Shown: positions 42,617 to 51,389 of the stretch, piece by piece
How the letters are laid out: each line of letters begins with the position of its first letter
How positions within the stretch are numbered: position 1 is the first letter of the stretch
Assembly (NCBI GenBank): GCA_963824905.1
Contig: CAWGRH010000001.1
Coordinates: forward strand, 343,485 to 407,484
DNA: 64,000 nucleotides
From: JAJPKK01 sp963824905
Lineage (GTDB): Bacteria > Pseudomonadota > Alphaproteobacteria > Rhizobiales > Xanthobacteraceae
Direction: 5' to 3'
The notes under the pieces: generated by a model
What the model saw: only the letters and a program-made list of their open reading frames with translations
What the model was told of the DNA's origin: nothing
Databases searched by the model: none
Translations under genes and position numbers: made by a program

Positions 42617-43324
42617 TCAATACCGGCGGAACAGACCGACCATCTTGCCCTGGATGCGGACCCGGTTGGGCGGCAGGATGCGGACCTCGTAGGAGGCGTT
42701 GGCGGGTTCGAGCGCGATCGAAGCGCCGCGGCGGCGGAAGCGCTTGAGCGTCGCCTCTTCCTCGTCGATCAGCGCCACCACGATGTCGCCGGTATCGGCG
42801 GCCTCGCTCTTCTTGATGAGCGCGATGTCGCCGTCGAGGATGCCCGCCTCGATCATCGAGTTGCCGCGCACTTCGAGGGCGAAGTGCTCGGCACCCGCCG
42901 AGAGCAGGTCGGGCGGCATGTTGATGACGCTCGACTTGTTCTGGATGGCCTCGATCGGCGTGCCGGCGGCGATGCGGCCCATCACCGGGATTGCGACCGG
43001 CCGGGCGCTGTCCTCCTCGGGCGCGGCGGCGCGCACGCGGCCGAGATTGCCCTCGATCACATTGGGCACGAATCCGCGCGTGCGGTTGTTGGTGACGCCG
43101 TGCGCGACCGAGTCGGGCAGCCGGATCACCTCGATGGCGCGGGCCCGGTTCGGCAGCCGTCGGATGAAGCCGCGCTCCTCAAGTGCGGTGATCAGGCGAT
43201 GAATGCCGGATTTGGAGCGCAGGTCGAGCGCTTCCTTCATTTCGTCGAAGGAGGGCGGCACGCCAGCCTCCTTGAGCCGCTCATGGATGAAGCGGAGCAA
43301 TTCGTACTGCTTGCGCGTCAGCAT
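42617..43324 (-). CDS. lexA: LexA repressor
   Basis: The 235-residue SOS repressor has an N-terminal winged helix (MLTRKQYELLRFIHERLKEA; FDEMKEALDLRSKSGIHRLI) and a C-terminal S24 self-cleavage domain. The cleavage site is Ala-Gly in GRIAAGTPIEAI, the nucleophilic serine is in VRGNSMIEAGILDGD and the lysine in EEATLKRFRRR. RecA filaments trigger cleavage after DNA damage. The ATG at 43324 is the family start; the longer open frame upstream covers tandem repeats. A GAAC-N7-GAAC box lies in its leader, so it is autoregulated. Confidence 0.96.
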   Translation of the reverse strand: MLTRKQYELLRFIHERLKEAGVPPSFDEMKEALDLRSKSGIHRLITALEERGFIRRLPNRARAIEVIRLPDSVAHGVTNNRTRGFVPNVIEGNLGRVRAAAPEEDSARPVAIPVMGRIAAGTPIEAIQNKSSVINMPPDLLSAGAEHFALEVRGNSMIEAGILDGDIALIKKSEAADTGDIVVALIDEEEATLKRFRRRGASIALEPANASYEVRILPPNRVRIQGKMVGLFRRY

Positions 43325-43382
43325 CGTCCCGGTCCCCCGAATCATCTCGCCCGAACATGTTTGTCGGGGCCAAGTCCACCGC

Positions 43383-43418
43383 AGTGCCAAACACAGTGCC
43401 AAACACCGTGCCAAACAC
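43383..43418. repeat. Three 12-bp tandem repeats upstream of lexA
   Basis: AGTGCCAAACAC, AGTGCCAAACAC and CGTGCCAAACAC follow each other without a gap in the lexA leader, between the LexA box and the lexA start codon. Confidence 0.88.
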
Positions 43419-43457
43419 CGCGATACCACCAAAACAAATCATGAACGGACACTATCC

Positions 43458-43472
43458 GTTCCATATGTGTTC
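43458..43472 (-). promoter_or_regulatory. LexA (SOS) box of lexA
   Basis: The minus strand reads GAAC-ACATATG-GAAC, the direct-repeat GAAC-N7-GAAC operator known for alphaproteobacterial LexA. It lies 134 bases before the lexA ATG. TTGCAG just upstream and a GATAGT/TAGTGT element downstream on the same strand could be the -35 and -10 boxes it blocks. Confidence 0.82.
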
Positions 43473-43511
43473 TGCAACCCTTTAATTTGGAGTGAACAAT
43501 CCAACGGGTCG

Positions 43512-44720
43512 TCAAAATTGAAGATTGAGGATGTCGCAGGGCGAGCCTGCCTCCGCGGCGGGGGCAAAGGGCTCGCGCACCAGTAGGCAATCGGCGGTGG
43601 CCAGCGGCACCAGCAGCGAAGAGTCCTGCGCGGCAAACGGCGTCGCGACCAGGACACCGTCGGCGCGGCGTTCGAGCGTCGCGCGCATATAGTCGGCGCG
43701 CTCGTCATTGGAGCCGAGCGCGTGGCCGAGCATCGCGGTGGCGCGCGGCAGCGTGAGATCGCTGCGGCCGGCGAGACGGCGCAGCAGCGGCACGAAAAAC
43801 AGCACGGCGCAGACGTAGGCCGATACCGGATTGCCCGGCAGACCCAGCACATGCATGGCACCGAGCCGGCCGTTCATCAGCGGCCGGCCGGGGCGCAGCG
43901 CCACCTTCCAGAACGACAGCGCCATGCCTTCCGCCGCGAAGGCCTGCTGGACGAAATCGTAGTCGCCGACCGAAGCGCCGCCCGAGGTGACGAGCACGTC
44001 GACGCCTTCGGCGCGGGCGCGGCGCACCGCGGCGATGGTCGCGTCGAGCCGGTCGGGAACGATGCCGAAGTCGATCGCCTCGACGCCTTCCGTGCCGGCG
44101 AGCGCGGCAATCGAGATTCCGTTGGAATGGACGATCTGCCCCGGCGCAGGCGGCGTTCCCGGCTCGACCAGCTCGTCGCCAGTGGCGAATACCGCGACGC
44201 GCGGGCGGCGGTGCACCGGTACGGTCGCGTGGTTCATGGCGGCCGCGAGCGCGATCCCGCGCGCCGTGAGGCGGCGGCCCTTTCTCAGGAGCACGTCGCC
44301 GGCGGCGAAGTCATAGCCCTTGCGGCGGACATGGCGCCCCTTCGCCTCCGGCCGCTTGATGGTGACGCGGTCGCCCTCGCGGCTCGTCACCTCCTGGATC
44401 ACCACGGTGTCGGTGCCGTCGGGCATCACCGCGCCGGTGAAGATGCGTGCCGCCTCGCCGGGCGCGATCGTGCCCACAAAAGGCCGCCCGGCTGCGACCT
44501 CGCCGATGACGCGGAGCACGGTCGGGTCCGCGACGTCCTCGCCGCGCACCGCATAGCCGTCCATGGCCGACACGTCGGCCGGCGGCTGGGTACGCAACGC
44601 CGCGAGATCGGCGGTGAGCACGCGGCCGACTGCGGCTTGGAGCGGCACCTCTTCGGACGGGAGCGGCTCGGCTTGCGCGAGCACGGCGGCAAGCGCGTCG
44701 GCGACCGAGAGCAGCGCCAC
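43512..44720 (-). CDS. moeA: Molybdopterin molybdenumtransferase
   Basis: The 402-residue enzyme inserts molybdate into adenylylated molybdopterin. It shows PADVSAMDGYAVRGEDVADP, ARIFTGAVMPDGTDTVVIQE, the central domain with RPRVAVFATGDELVEPGTPP, SGGASVGDYDFVQQAFAAEG and GLPGNPVSAYVCAVLFFVPL, all canonical for MoeA. It begins 4 bases after the moaC stop, so trpC-moaC-moeA appear cotranscribed. lexA follows after 187 bases, which include the LexA box. Confidence 0.95.
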   Translation of the reverse strand: MALLSVADALAAVLAQAEPLPSEEVPLQAAVGRVLTADLAALRTQPPADVSAMDGYAVRGEDVADPTVLRVIGEVAAGRPFVGTIAPGEAARIFTGAVMPDGTDTVVIQEVTSREGDRVTIKRPEAKGRHVRRKGYDFAAGDVLLRKGRRLTARGIALAAAMNHATVPVHRRPRVAVFATGDELVEPGTPPAPGQIVHSNGISIAALAGTEGVEAIDFGIVPDRLDATIAAVRRARAEGVDVLVTSGGASVGDYDFVQQAFAAEGMALSFWKVALRPGRPLMNGRLGAMHVLGLPGNPVSAYVCAVLFFVPLLRRLAGRSDLTLPRATAMLGHALGSNDERADYMRATLERRADGVLVATPFAAQDSSLLVPLATADCLLVREPFAPAAEAGSPCDILNLQF

Positions 44721-44723
44721 GGC

Positions 44724-45206
44724 TCACGCCTCCCGGGCGCGGAAGTGGCCCGACTTGCCGCCGCTCTTCTCGATCAGGCGGATGCCCTCGATGACGGCGC
44801 CCCGCTCGACCGCCTTGATCATGTCGTAGACGGTGAGGCAGGCGACCGACACGGCGGTAAGCGCCTCCATCTCGACGCCGGTCGGGCCGGTGACCTTGAC
44901 GGTTGCGCGCACCAGGAGGGCAGGGGCGCCTTCGTCGGGCGCTACGTCCACTTCTACCTTCGTAATCGCCAGTGGATGGCAGAGCGGAATGAGCTCGCTC
45001 GTCTTCTTCGCCGCCATGATGCCGGCGATCCGCGCGGCGCCGAGCACGTCGCCCTTCTTGGCATTGCCGGACATCACGAGCGCGAGGGTCTCCGCGCTCA
45101 TGCGCACCCGGCCCTCGGCGACCGCGATCCGTTCGGTCGCGGCCTTGTCCGACACGTCGACCATGCGGGCAGCGCCGCCGGAATCGATATGGGTGAGCTT
45201 CGCCAT
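44724..45206 (-). CDS. moaC: Cyclic pyranopterin monophosphate synthase
   Basis: The 160-residue MoaC, with MoaA, converts GTP to cyclic pyranopterin monophosphate in the first stage of molybdenum cofactor synthesis. It shows GGAARMVDVSDKAATERIAV, TSELIPLCHPLAITKVEVDV, GVEMEALTAVSVACLTVYDM and the C-terminal IRLIEKSGGKSGHF, with the active-site lysines and aspartate in the last two tracts. It lies between trpC (7-base gap) and moeA (3-base gap), the order seen in Bradyrhizobium-like genomes. moaA is not in the window. Confidence 0.96.
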   Translation of the reverse strand: MAKLTHIDSGGAARMVDVSDKAATERIAVAEGRVRMSAETLALVMSGNAKKGDVLGAARIAGIMAAKKTSELIPLCHPLAITKVEVDVAPDEGAPALLVRATVKVTGPTGVEMEALTAVSVACLTVYDMIKAVERGAVIEGIRLIEKSGGKSGHFRAREA

Positions 45207-45213
45207 GGCCCGC

Positions 45214-46032
45214 TCAACCCGTCGCGCGCGTCGGTGTGGTCTTCCGCTCGATCAGGGCGCGGGTCGCGGCGGCGACGTCGGCCTGGCGCATCAGGCTCTC
45301 GCCGACGAGGAAGGTCGCGATGCCGACCTTCGCCAGCCGGGCGAGATCGGCGGGCGCGAAGATGCCGCTTTCACCCACCACGACGCGATCGTCCGGCACC
45401 TGCGGCGCCAGCCGCTCGGCGACCTCGAGTGACGTGACGAAAGTCTTGAGGTCACGGTTGTTGATGCCGACGAGCGGCGATTTGAGCCGCAGCGCGCGCT
45501 CGAGCTCGGCGTCGTCGTGGACCTCGAGCAGCACGTCCATGCCATAGGCGAAGGCTGCGGCCTCGATCTCGGCGGCGGCGCCGTCGTCGAGCGCCGCCAT
45601 GATGATGAGGATGCAGTCGGCACCCATCGCCCGGGCCTCGGCCACCTGGTACGGCTCGTACATGAAGTCCTTGCGCAGCACCGGCAGCGCGGTCGCCGCG
45701 CGGGCGGCGACGAGAAACTCGGGCGAGCCCTCGAACGAGGGCCCGTCGGTGAGGACGGAAAGGCAGGCGGCGCCGCCCGCCTCGTAGGCGCGTGCCAGCG
45801 CCGGCGGATCGAAGTCGGCGCGGATAAGCCCCCGCGACGGGCTCGCCTTCTTGATCTCGGCAATCAGCGCATAGTCGCCGCGGCCGAGCCGGCGCTTGAT
45901 CGCACGGAGAAAGCCGCGCGGCGGATCGGCGGCCTTGGCCGCCTTCTCCACCTCGCCGAGCGGCCGCGCGCGCTTCGCCGCCGCGATCTCCTCGCGCTTA
46001 TAGGCCTCGATGCGGGTCAGGATGTCAGCCAT
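45214..46032 (-). CDS. trpC: Indole-3-glycerol phosphate synthase
   Basis: The 272-residue TIM-barrel enzyme closes the indole ring in tryptophan synthesis. The N-terminal helix is followed by YALIAEIKKASPSRGLIRAD with the catalytic lysine; other landmarks are FLVAARAATALPVLRKDFMY, LVGINNRDLKTFVTSLEVAE, VVGESGIFAPADLARLAKVG and FLVGESLMRQADVAA. It is not fused to TrpF. The gap of about 260 bases to trpD contains two palindromic repeats, so transcription may be processed or reinitiated there. Confidence 0.96.
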   Translation of the reverse strand: MADILTRIEAYKREEIAAAKRARPLGEVEKAAKAADPPRGFLRAIKRRLGRGDYALIAEIKKASPSRGLIRADFDPPALARAYEAGGAACLSVLTDGPSFEGSPEFLVAARAATALPVLRKDFMYEPYQVAEARAMGADCILIIMAALDDGAAAEIEAAAFAYGMDVLLEVHDDAELERALRLKSPLVGINNRDLKTFVTSLEVAERLAPQVPDDRVVVGESGIFAPADLARLAKVGIATFLVGESLMRQADVAAATRALIERKTTPTRATG

Positions 46033-46057
46033 CGTTCACATTCTCACATTGGTATTT

Positions 46058-46169
46058 GTCATCGCCCGGCTTGACCGGGCGATCCAGTAACCACCGGCAG
46101 TGAGAAGCGCCTCGCGCGCGACCACGAGTCCAGGGGTTACTGGATGCCCCGCTTTCGCGGGGCATGACA
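46058..46169. repeat. Dispersed palindromic repeat, family A
   Basis: GTCATCGCCCGGCTTGACCG and CAGTAACC at the left are answered by GGTTACTGGATGCCCC and a GGGGCATGAC end at the right. It lies between trpD and trpC, next to a family B copy. Confidence 0.8.
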
Positions 46170-46204
46170 CTGAGTATATGGGCGACGTCATCGCACGAAA
46201 CGGT

Positions 46205-46278
46205 GTAGCCCGGGTTGAGCGCCAGCGAAACCCGGGGTGGGCGGTCCCGGATGTCCGCTTCGCTCCCATCCGGGCTAC
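46205..46278. repeat. Dispersed palindromic repeat, family B
   Basis: GTAGCCCGGGTTGAGCG with GCGAAACCCGGGG is answered by CCCGGATGTCCGC and CCATCCGGGCTAC. It is the best-preserved of the three family B copies in this window. Confidence 0.85.
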
Positions 46279-46293
46279 CAACCGCGGCAACGC

Positions 46294-47307
46294 TCACCCG
46301 TTCGAAACCGAGATCAGGCGATCGAGGCAGCCCTCGGCTTCACCGCTGTCGATCGAATGCTGGGCGAGCTCGACGCCGTGGGCGAGGTCCTTCGCCTTGG
46401 CGGCGACCACCAGCGCGGCGGCGGCGTTGAGCACGGCGACGTCGCGATAGGGACCCTTGAGGCCTTCGAGCACCGCGCGGAGCGCGTCGGCATTCGCTTC
46501 AGCGTCGCCGCCACGCAGCATGTCCGGCTTGACCCGCCCCAGTCCGACGTCCTCCGGCGCGATCTCGAAGCAGCGCACCGCGCCGTCCTCGAGCGCGGCC
46601 ACCGCCGTGGTTCCCGCCGTAGTGATCTCGTCGAGGCCGTCGGAGCCGTGCACCACATAGGCACGCTCGGAGCCGAGGTTGCGCAGCACGTGCGCAAGCG
46701 GCTCGACCCATTGGCGGGAGAACACGCCCACCATCTGGCGCTTGACGCCGGCCGGGTTCGACAGCGGCCCGAGCAGATTGAAGATGGTGCGGGTGCCGAG
46801 CTCGACGCGGGTCGGGCCGACATGCTTCATCGCCGGGTGATGCGCCGGCGCGAACATGAAGCCGAGGCCGGCCTTGCGGATGCAGGTGCCGATCATCTCC
46901 GGTGAGATGTCGATCTTGACGCCGAGCGCGGTGAGCACGTCGGCGCTGCCGGAGCGCGAGGAGAGCGCGCGGTTGCCGTGCTTCGCCACCGGCACCCCGG
47001 CGCCGGCGACGATGAAGGCGGCGCAGGTCGAGATGTTGAAGGAGCCGGAGGCGTCGCCGCCGGTGCCGACCACGTCGACGGCATCGGGCGGCGCCGCGAC
47101 GGTGAGCATCTTGCCCCGCATCGCGGTGACGGCGCCGGTGATCTCCTCGACCAACTCGCCGCGGACCCGCAGCGCCATCAGGAGACCGCCGATCTGCGAT
47201 GGCGTCACCTCGCCGGACATCATGCTTTCGAAGGCTTCGAACGCCGCCTCGCGGCTGAGCGCCGCGCCGGTCGCCACCTGTCCGATCAGCGCCTTGATGT
47301 CGGCCAT
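46294..47307 (-). CDS. trpD: Anthranilate phosphoribosyltransferase
   Basis: The 337-residue enzyme transfers phosphoribose from PRPP to anthranilate. It has the helical N-domain, the PRPP site DAVDVVGTGGDASGSFNIST (about residues 76-95), VPVAKHGNRALSSRSGSADV, FAPAHHPAMKHVGPTRVELG and FNLLGPLSNPAGVKRQMVGV. It starts 7 bases after trpG, indicating one transcript. It ends beside the palindromic repeats that separate it from trpC. Confidence 0.96.
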   Translation of the reverse strand: MADIKALIGQVATGAALSREAAFEAFESMMSGEVTPSQIGGLLMALRVRGELVEEITGAVTAMRGKMLTVAAPPDAVDVVGTGGDASGSFNISTCAAFIVAGAGVPVAKHGNRALSSRSGSADVLTALGVKIDISPEMIGTCIRKAGLGFMFAPAHHPAMKHVGPTRVELGTRTIFNLLGPLSNPAGVKRQMVGVFSRQWVEPLAHVLRNLGSERAYVVHGSDGLDEITTAGTTAVAALEDGAVRCFEIAPEDVGLGRVKPDMLRGGDAEANADALRAVLEGLKGPYRDVAVLNAAAALVVAAKAKDLAHGVELAQHSIDSGEAEGCLDRLISVSNG

Positions 47308-47314
47308 GCTGCCC

Positions 47315-47959
47315 TCAATGCGCTTTGCCAGGGTTCGCCCGGCCGGGATTTGCCGGGTTCGATGCGCGACGGCCGGTCGCCGCGTTCCATTGGGCGGCGA
47401 GATCGAGAAAATTCCTCAGGATGAGATGGCCGTGCTCGGACGCGATGCTTTCGGGATGAAACTGCACCCCGTGCACCGGCAGGCTGCGGTGCGACAGCGC
47501 CATCACCAGGCGATCGCCGGTCTCGGCGGTGACCGCGAGATCGTCCGGCATCGAGGCGCGATCGACCACGAGCGAATGGTAGCGCGTCGCCTTGAACGGG
47601 CCGTTGATGCCGCGGAATACGCCTTTGCCCTCGTGGCTCACCTCGGAGAGCTTGCCGTGGACCGGGAGCGGCGCGCGCACCACCTGGCCGCCGAACGCCT
47701 GGCCGATCGCCTGATGGCCGAGGCAGACGCCGAACACCGGAATGGTCGATGCCGCCTTCTCGATGAGATCGAGGCAGATGCCGGCGTCGTCGGGGGTGCA
47801 CGGACCGGGGGAGAGCACGATGGCGTCGGGGTCGGCGGCGACGACGTCGGCGCTCGCCACCTTGTCGTTGCGGTGCACGACGACATCGGCGCCGAGCCCG
47901 CCGAGATAATGGACGAGGTTGAAGGTGAAGCTGTCGTAGTTGTCGATGAGGACGATCAT
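47315..47959 (-). CDS. trpG: Anthranilate synthase glutamine amidotransferase subunit
   Basis: The 214-residue class I amidotransferase supplies ammonia to TrpE. It opens MIVLIDNYDSFTFNLVHYLG. The oxyanion tract is AIVLSPGPCTPDDAGICLDL, the nucleophilic cysteine lies in IPVFGVCLGHQAIGQAFGG, and the His-Glu pair in GVQFHPESIASEHGHLIL. About 20 basic residues extend the C-terminus. The ATG at 47959 has GGTGGAAC before it and matches the family start; the frame continues open to 48028. A trpE gene is not adjacent, since the upstream gene is a divergent Bug receptor. Confidence 0.95.
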   Translation of the reverse strand: MIVLIDNYDSFTFNLVHYLGGLGADVVVHRNDKVASADVVAADPDAIVLSPGPCTPDDAGICLDLIEKAASTIPVFGVCLGHQAIGQAFGGQVVRAPLPVHGKLSEVSHEGKGVFRGINGPFKATRYHSLVVDRASMPDDLAVTAETGDRLVMALSHRSLPVHGVQFHPESIASEHGHLILRNFLDLAAQWNAATGRRASNPANPGRANPGKAH

Positions 47960-48206
47960 TCGTTCCACCCGCGGCCGGCCCGTCCCCGGCGGGACCCGCT
48001 CGGTAGCGGCGCCCACGGGAAAGGTCACGATGACCGTTGAACTTACCGGGGCATCGTGTAACCGCCGCCCCAGAGAGGGTCAAGGCACGGTCAAGGTGGG
48101 GAGGGGGTGGTGCGCGAGGGCGCCTTCCTGCAAAATCGACGCCCGTCGGGGCTCCTGGGCTGTCAACTGCCCAGGCAGCCCGGTTCAGGTGCCGGAGTGA
48201 GGTCCA

Positions 48207-49193
48207 ATGCTCGTTCGAAATGTGTGGGACGTTGCCGCCGGTGCGGCGCTCCTTTGCCTCGCCGCGATCGTGCCGCTCGCAATGTCGACGCAGGGCGCTC
48301 TGCCGCAGGCGCGCACCATCAAGCTCATCAACCCCTATCCGCCGGGCGGCACTGCGGACATCATCGCGCGCCTCGTCACCGAGCAGATCGGCCGCACCCA
48401 GGGCGTGACCTTCGTGATCGAGAACCGCCCGGGCGCCGGCACCGCGATCGGCTCCGACGTGGTGGCGCGCGCGGCCCCGGACGGCAATACGCTGCTCCTC
48501 AACTCGGTCGCGTTCCTCATCACTGCGCATATGCGCAAGCTCAACTTCGATCCGTTCGCGAGCTTCGAGCCGATCTGCAATCTGACGCAGTCGCCGCAGC
48601 TTGTTTTCGTCAACAGCGCGTCGCCGTTGAAGAGCTTTGCCGACCTCGTCGCCATGGCCCGCGCCAAGCCCGGCGAGGCGATATTGGCGAGCACCGGGCC
48701 CGCGAGCCCTTCGCAGGTCGGGATCGAGGCGTTCAAATCGGCCTCGAAGCTCGCGATCACCTATGTGCCCTATCCCGGCAACGCGCCCGTCGTGAACGCC
48801 GTGCTCGGCGGCCATGTCACCGCGGGCGTCGCCAACTACGCCGACGTCGTCGGGCACTTCGCGGCCGGCAAGTTGCGCCCGTTGATCACCCTGACGCCGG
48901 CGCGCATCGCGCCGCTGCCTGATCTTCCGACCGCCGCGGAGGCCGGCGCGAAGGAGCTCGAATACACGATCTGGTTCGGCATCGCCGCCCCCGCCAAGAC
49001 GCCGGCGCCGATCGTCAAGCAGCTCACCGAATGGTTCGCCGCGGCGCGCCAGGCGCCGGAGGTGACGGAGAAGCTCGCGATCCAGGGGTTGTTTCCGGAG
49101 AAGGCTTGCGGCGCCGACTTCACCGCGATGATGCGTAGCGAATACGACACCTACGGCCGCGTGATCAGCGAGGCCGGCATCAAGGCGGAGTGA
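48207..49193 (+). CDS. Tripartite tricarboxylate transporter substrate-binding protein (Bug family)
   Basis: The 328-residue periplasmic receptor has an N-terminal signal segment (DVAAGAALLCLAAIVPLAMS). The Bug-fold landmarks are KLINPYPPGGTADIIARLVT, VIENRPGAGTAIGSDVVARA, ITYVPYPGNAPVVNAVLGGH and LPDLPTAAEAGAKELEYTIW. Bug proteins bind carboxylates or other small polar metabolites and deliver them to a TctAB transporter, or act in signalling. No TctA or TctB is encoded nearby, which is common for this expanded family. The ligand cannot be predicted. Confidence 0.92.
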   Translation: MLVRNVWDVAAGAALLCLAAIVPLAMSTQGALPQARTIKLINPYPPGGTADIIARLVTEQIGRTQGVTFVIENRPGAGTAIGSDVVARAAPDGNTLLLNSVAFLITAHMRKLNFDPFASFEPICNLTQSPQLVFVNSASPLKSFADLVAMARAKPGEAILASTGPASPSQVGIEAFKSASKLAITYVPYPGNAPVVNAVLGGHVTAGVANYADVVGHFAAGKLRPLITLTPARIAPLPDLPTAAEAGAKELEYTIWFGIAAPAKTPAPIVKQLTEWFAAARQAPEVTEKLAIQGLFPEKACGADFTAMMRSEYDTYGRVISEAGIKAE

Positions 49194-49453
49194 GCCGGAG
49201 CGGCCTGCACAGGACGTCCCTGCGGTCATGCGGGGCTACCGGGCGGTGCGTCGGACGTGGCGCGGCCACAATCGGCTGTCGATAGCGAGGCGACCTGCGC
49301 CGCGCTAAGCTCGCGCCTCGACCGGCTTCGCGAACGCGGGCGGCGCGCTGCAAATTGCAGTCGGACAAGGAGGAGGGTCGAGCCGTCGAGCATGCTCCCC
49401 GCATCTTTCACGTCGCCGGAGATGATCGTCTCACAGAAAGCAGGAGTTGCGTC

Positions 49454-51105
49454 ATGAGAGCCGAACATGCTGGTCGGAAAGTCGAGCCTTCACCAAGTCG
49501 CGCTTTCTCCCGATTGATTGCAGCCGCTGTCGTTACGGTCGGTGCTTTGCTTGGCGTCGTTGATTCCTCGTACGCCCAGGCTCCGGCGTCGCGCCCGAAC
49601 ATTCTCGTCATTTTCGGCGACGACATCGGACAGACCAATGTGAGCGCCTATTCGTTCGGGGTGATGGGCTACAAGACCCCGAGCATCGACCGGCTCGCCC
49701 GCGAGGGCATGATGTTCACCGACTACTACGCGGAGCAGAGCTGCACCGCGGGTCGGTCCTCGTTCATCACCGGCCAGGCGACCTTACGCACCGGGCTCTC
49801 CAAGGTCGGCTTACCCGGCGCGACACTCGGACTGCAAGCCGACGACATCACCATTGCCGAGGCCCTCAAGCCGCTCGGCTATGCGACCGGGACAGTTCGG
49901 CAAGAACCATCTCGGTGACCGCAACGAATTCCTGCCGACCGTCCACGGCTTCGACGAGTTCTTCGGCAACCTCTACCACCTCAATGCGGAGGAGGAGCCG
50001 GAGCGACCGGATTATCCGAAGGATCCAGCGTTCAAGGCGCGCTTCGGACCGCGTGGCGTGCATCAAGAGCAAAGCGAGCGATCGCGACGATCCGACCGTC
50101 GATCCGCGGTTCGGCACAGGTCGGCAAGCAGACCATCGAGGACACCGGCCCGCTCACCAAAAAGCGCATGGAGACGATCGACGACGAAACCACCGACGCC
50201 GCGATCGATTTCATTCAGAGGCAGGTGCGCGCGAACAGGCCGTTCTTCACCTGGTACAACGCGACCCGCATGCACCTCTATACGCATGTGCGTCCGTCGA
50301 TGCTCGGCCGCAGCGGGATCAGCGAGTACTTCGACGGCATGCTCGAGCACGACGATGACGTCGGCAAGCTGCTCAAGACGCTCGACGATCTCAACATCGC
50401 CGGCAACACGATCGTCGTCTACACGACCGACAACGGTCCGCACATGAACTCGTGGCCGGACGGCGGCTACACGCCGTTCCGCAACGAGAAGAACTCCAAC
50501 TGGGAAGGCGCGTTCCGGGTTCCGGCGTTCGTGCGCTGGCCCGGCCATATCGCGGCTGGAACGGTGTCGAACGAGATGTTTTCGGCTTGGACTGGTTCCC
50601 GACGCTGCTCGCGGCCGCCGGTGACACGACCGTCAAGGATCGGCTGCTCGCAGGCTGGTCGACCGGCGGCGCGAGCTACAAGAATCATCTCGACGGCTAC
50701 AACCAGCTTCCCTACCTGACGGGGCAGCAGCCGAAGTCGGCGCGCAAGGAGTTCTTCTATTTCAACGACGACGGCCAGCTCGTGGCGCTGCGCTACGAGA
50801 ACTGGAAGACGGTGTTCTGCGAGCAACGCGTCGAGGGCACGCTGCGGGTCTGGGCGGAGCCGTTCGTGTGCCTCCGCCTCCCGAAGATCTTCAACCTGCG
50901 CATGGACCCCTACGAGCGGGCGGACGTCACGTCGAACACCTACTATGAATATTCCCTCGAGCGGGCGTTCCTGGTGGTGCCGACCCAGGCGGTGGTCAGC
51001 CAGTTTGTCTCCACGTTCCGGGATTTCCCACCGCGGCAGCGGCCGTCGAGTTTCAGCGTCGATCAGATCATGGACCAGATTTTGTCGAAACCTCAGGGCG
51101 GCTGA
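49454..51105 (+). pseudogene. Exported arylsulfatase-family protein, broken by four frameshifts as read
   Basis: The ATG at 49454 follows GGAG and opens an N-terminal signal (RLIAAAVVTVGALLGVVDSS...AQ). The formylglycine motif Cys-Thr-Ala-Gly-Arg is intact in EQSCTAGRSSFITGQATL, the metal site in ILVIFGDDIGQTNVSA, and later TIVVYTTDNGPHMNSWPDGG. Reading must change frame near 49892, 50061, 50116 (one extra base each) and 50583 (one base missing). The restored protein is about 550 residues and continues to FSVDQIMDQILSKP. All expected sulfatase blocks survive in order, which favours sequence error over true decay, but a real pseudogene cannot be excluded. Confidence 0.85.
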
Positions 51106-51389
51106 GCTCCGCCTGGTGTCATTCCGGGGCGCGCATTCGCGCGAACCCGGAATCCAGGCAGCGGCGCGATCTGGCAAGGCCCGCGGGAGTGCGCGCCCTT
51201 CCGGGAGTCCTTGACACGCGCGGGTACCGTCGCGATAGTTTTCCTCAAGGGTAGATACGACCCGCTGCTTGCGCCTCCTTCAGGGGTATGGTGAACGTAT
51301 CGCACGGCGTCAGGCTTCCTTTGCCCGGCGAGCCAGTCAGCAACGCAAGCGCCTGACGAAACGAATTCGCCACAGCAAAGGAAAACCCC

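Noticed and set aside
43383..43418. Tandem repeats near lexA as a CRISPR remnant
   Set aside because: The units are contiguous without spacers and only 12 bases long, and there are no cas genes.
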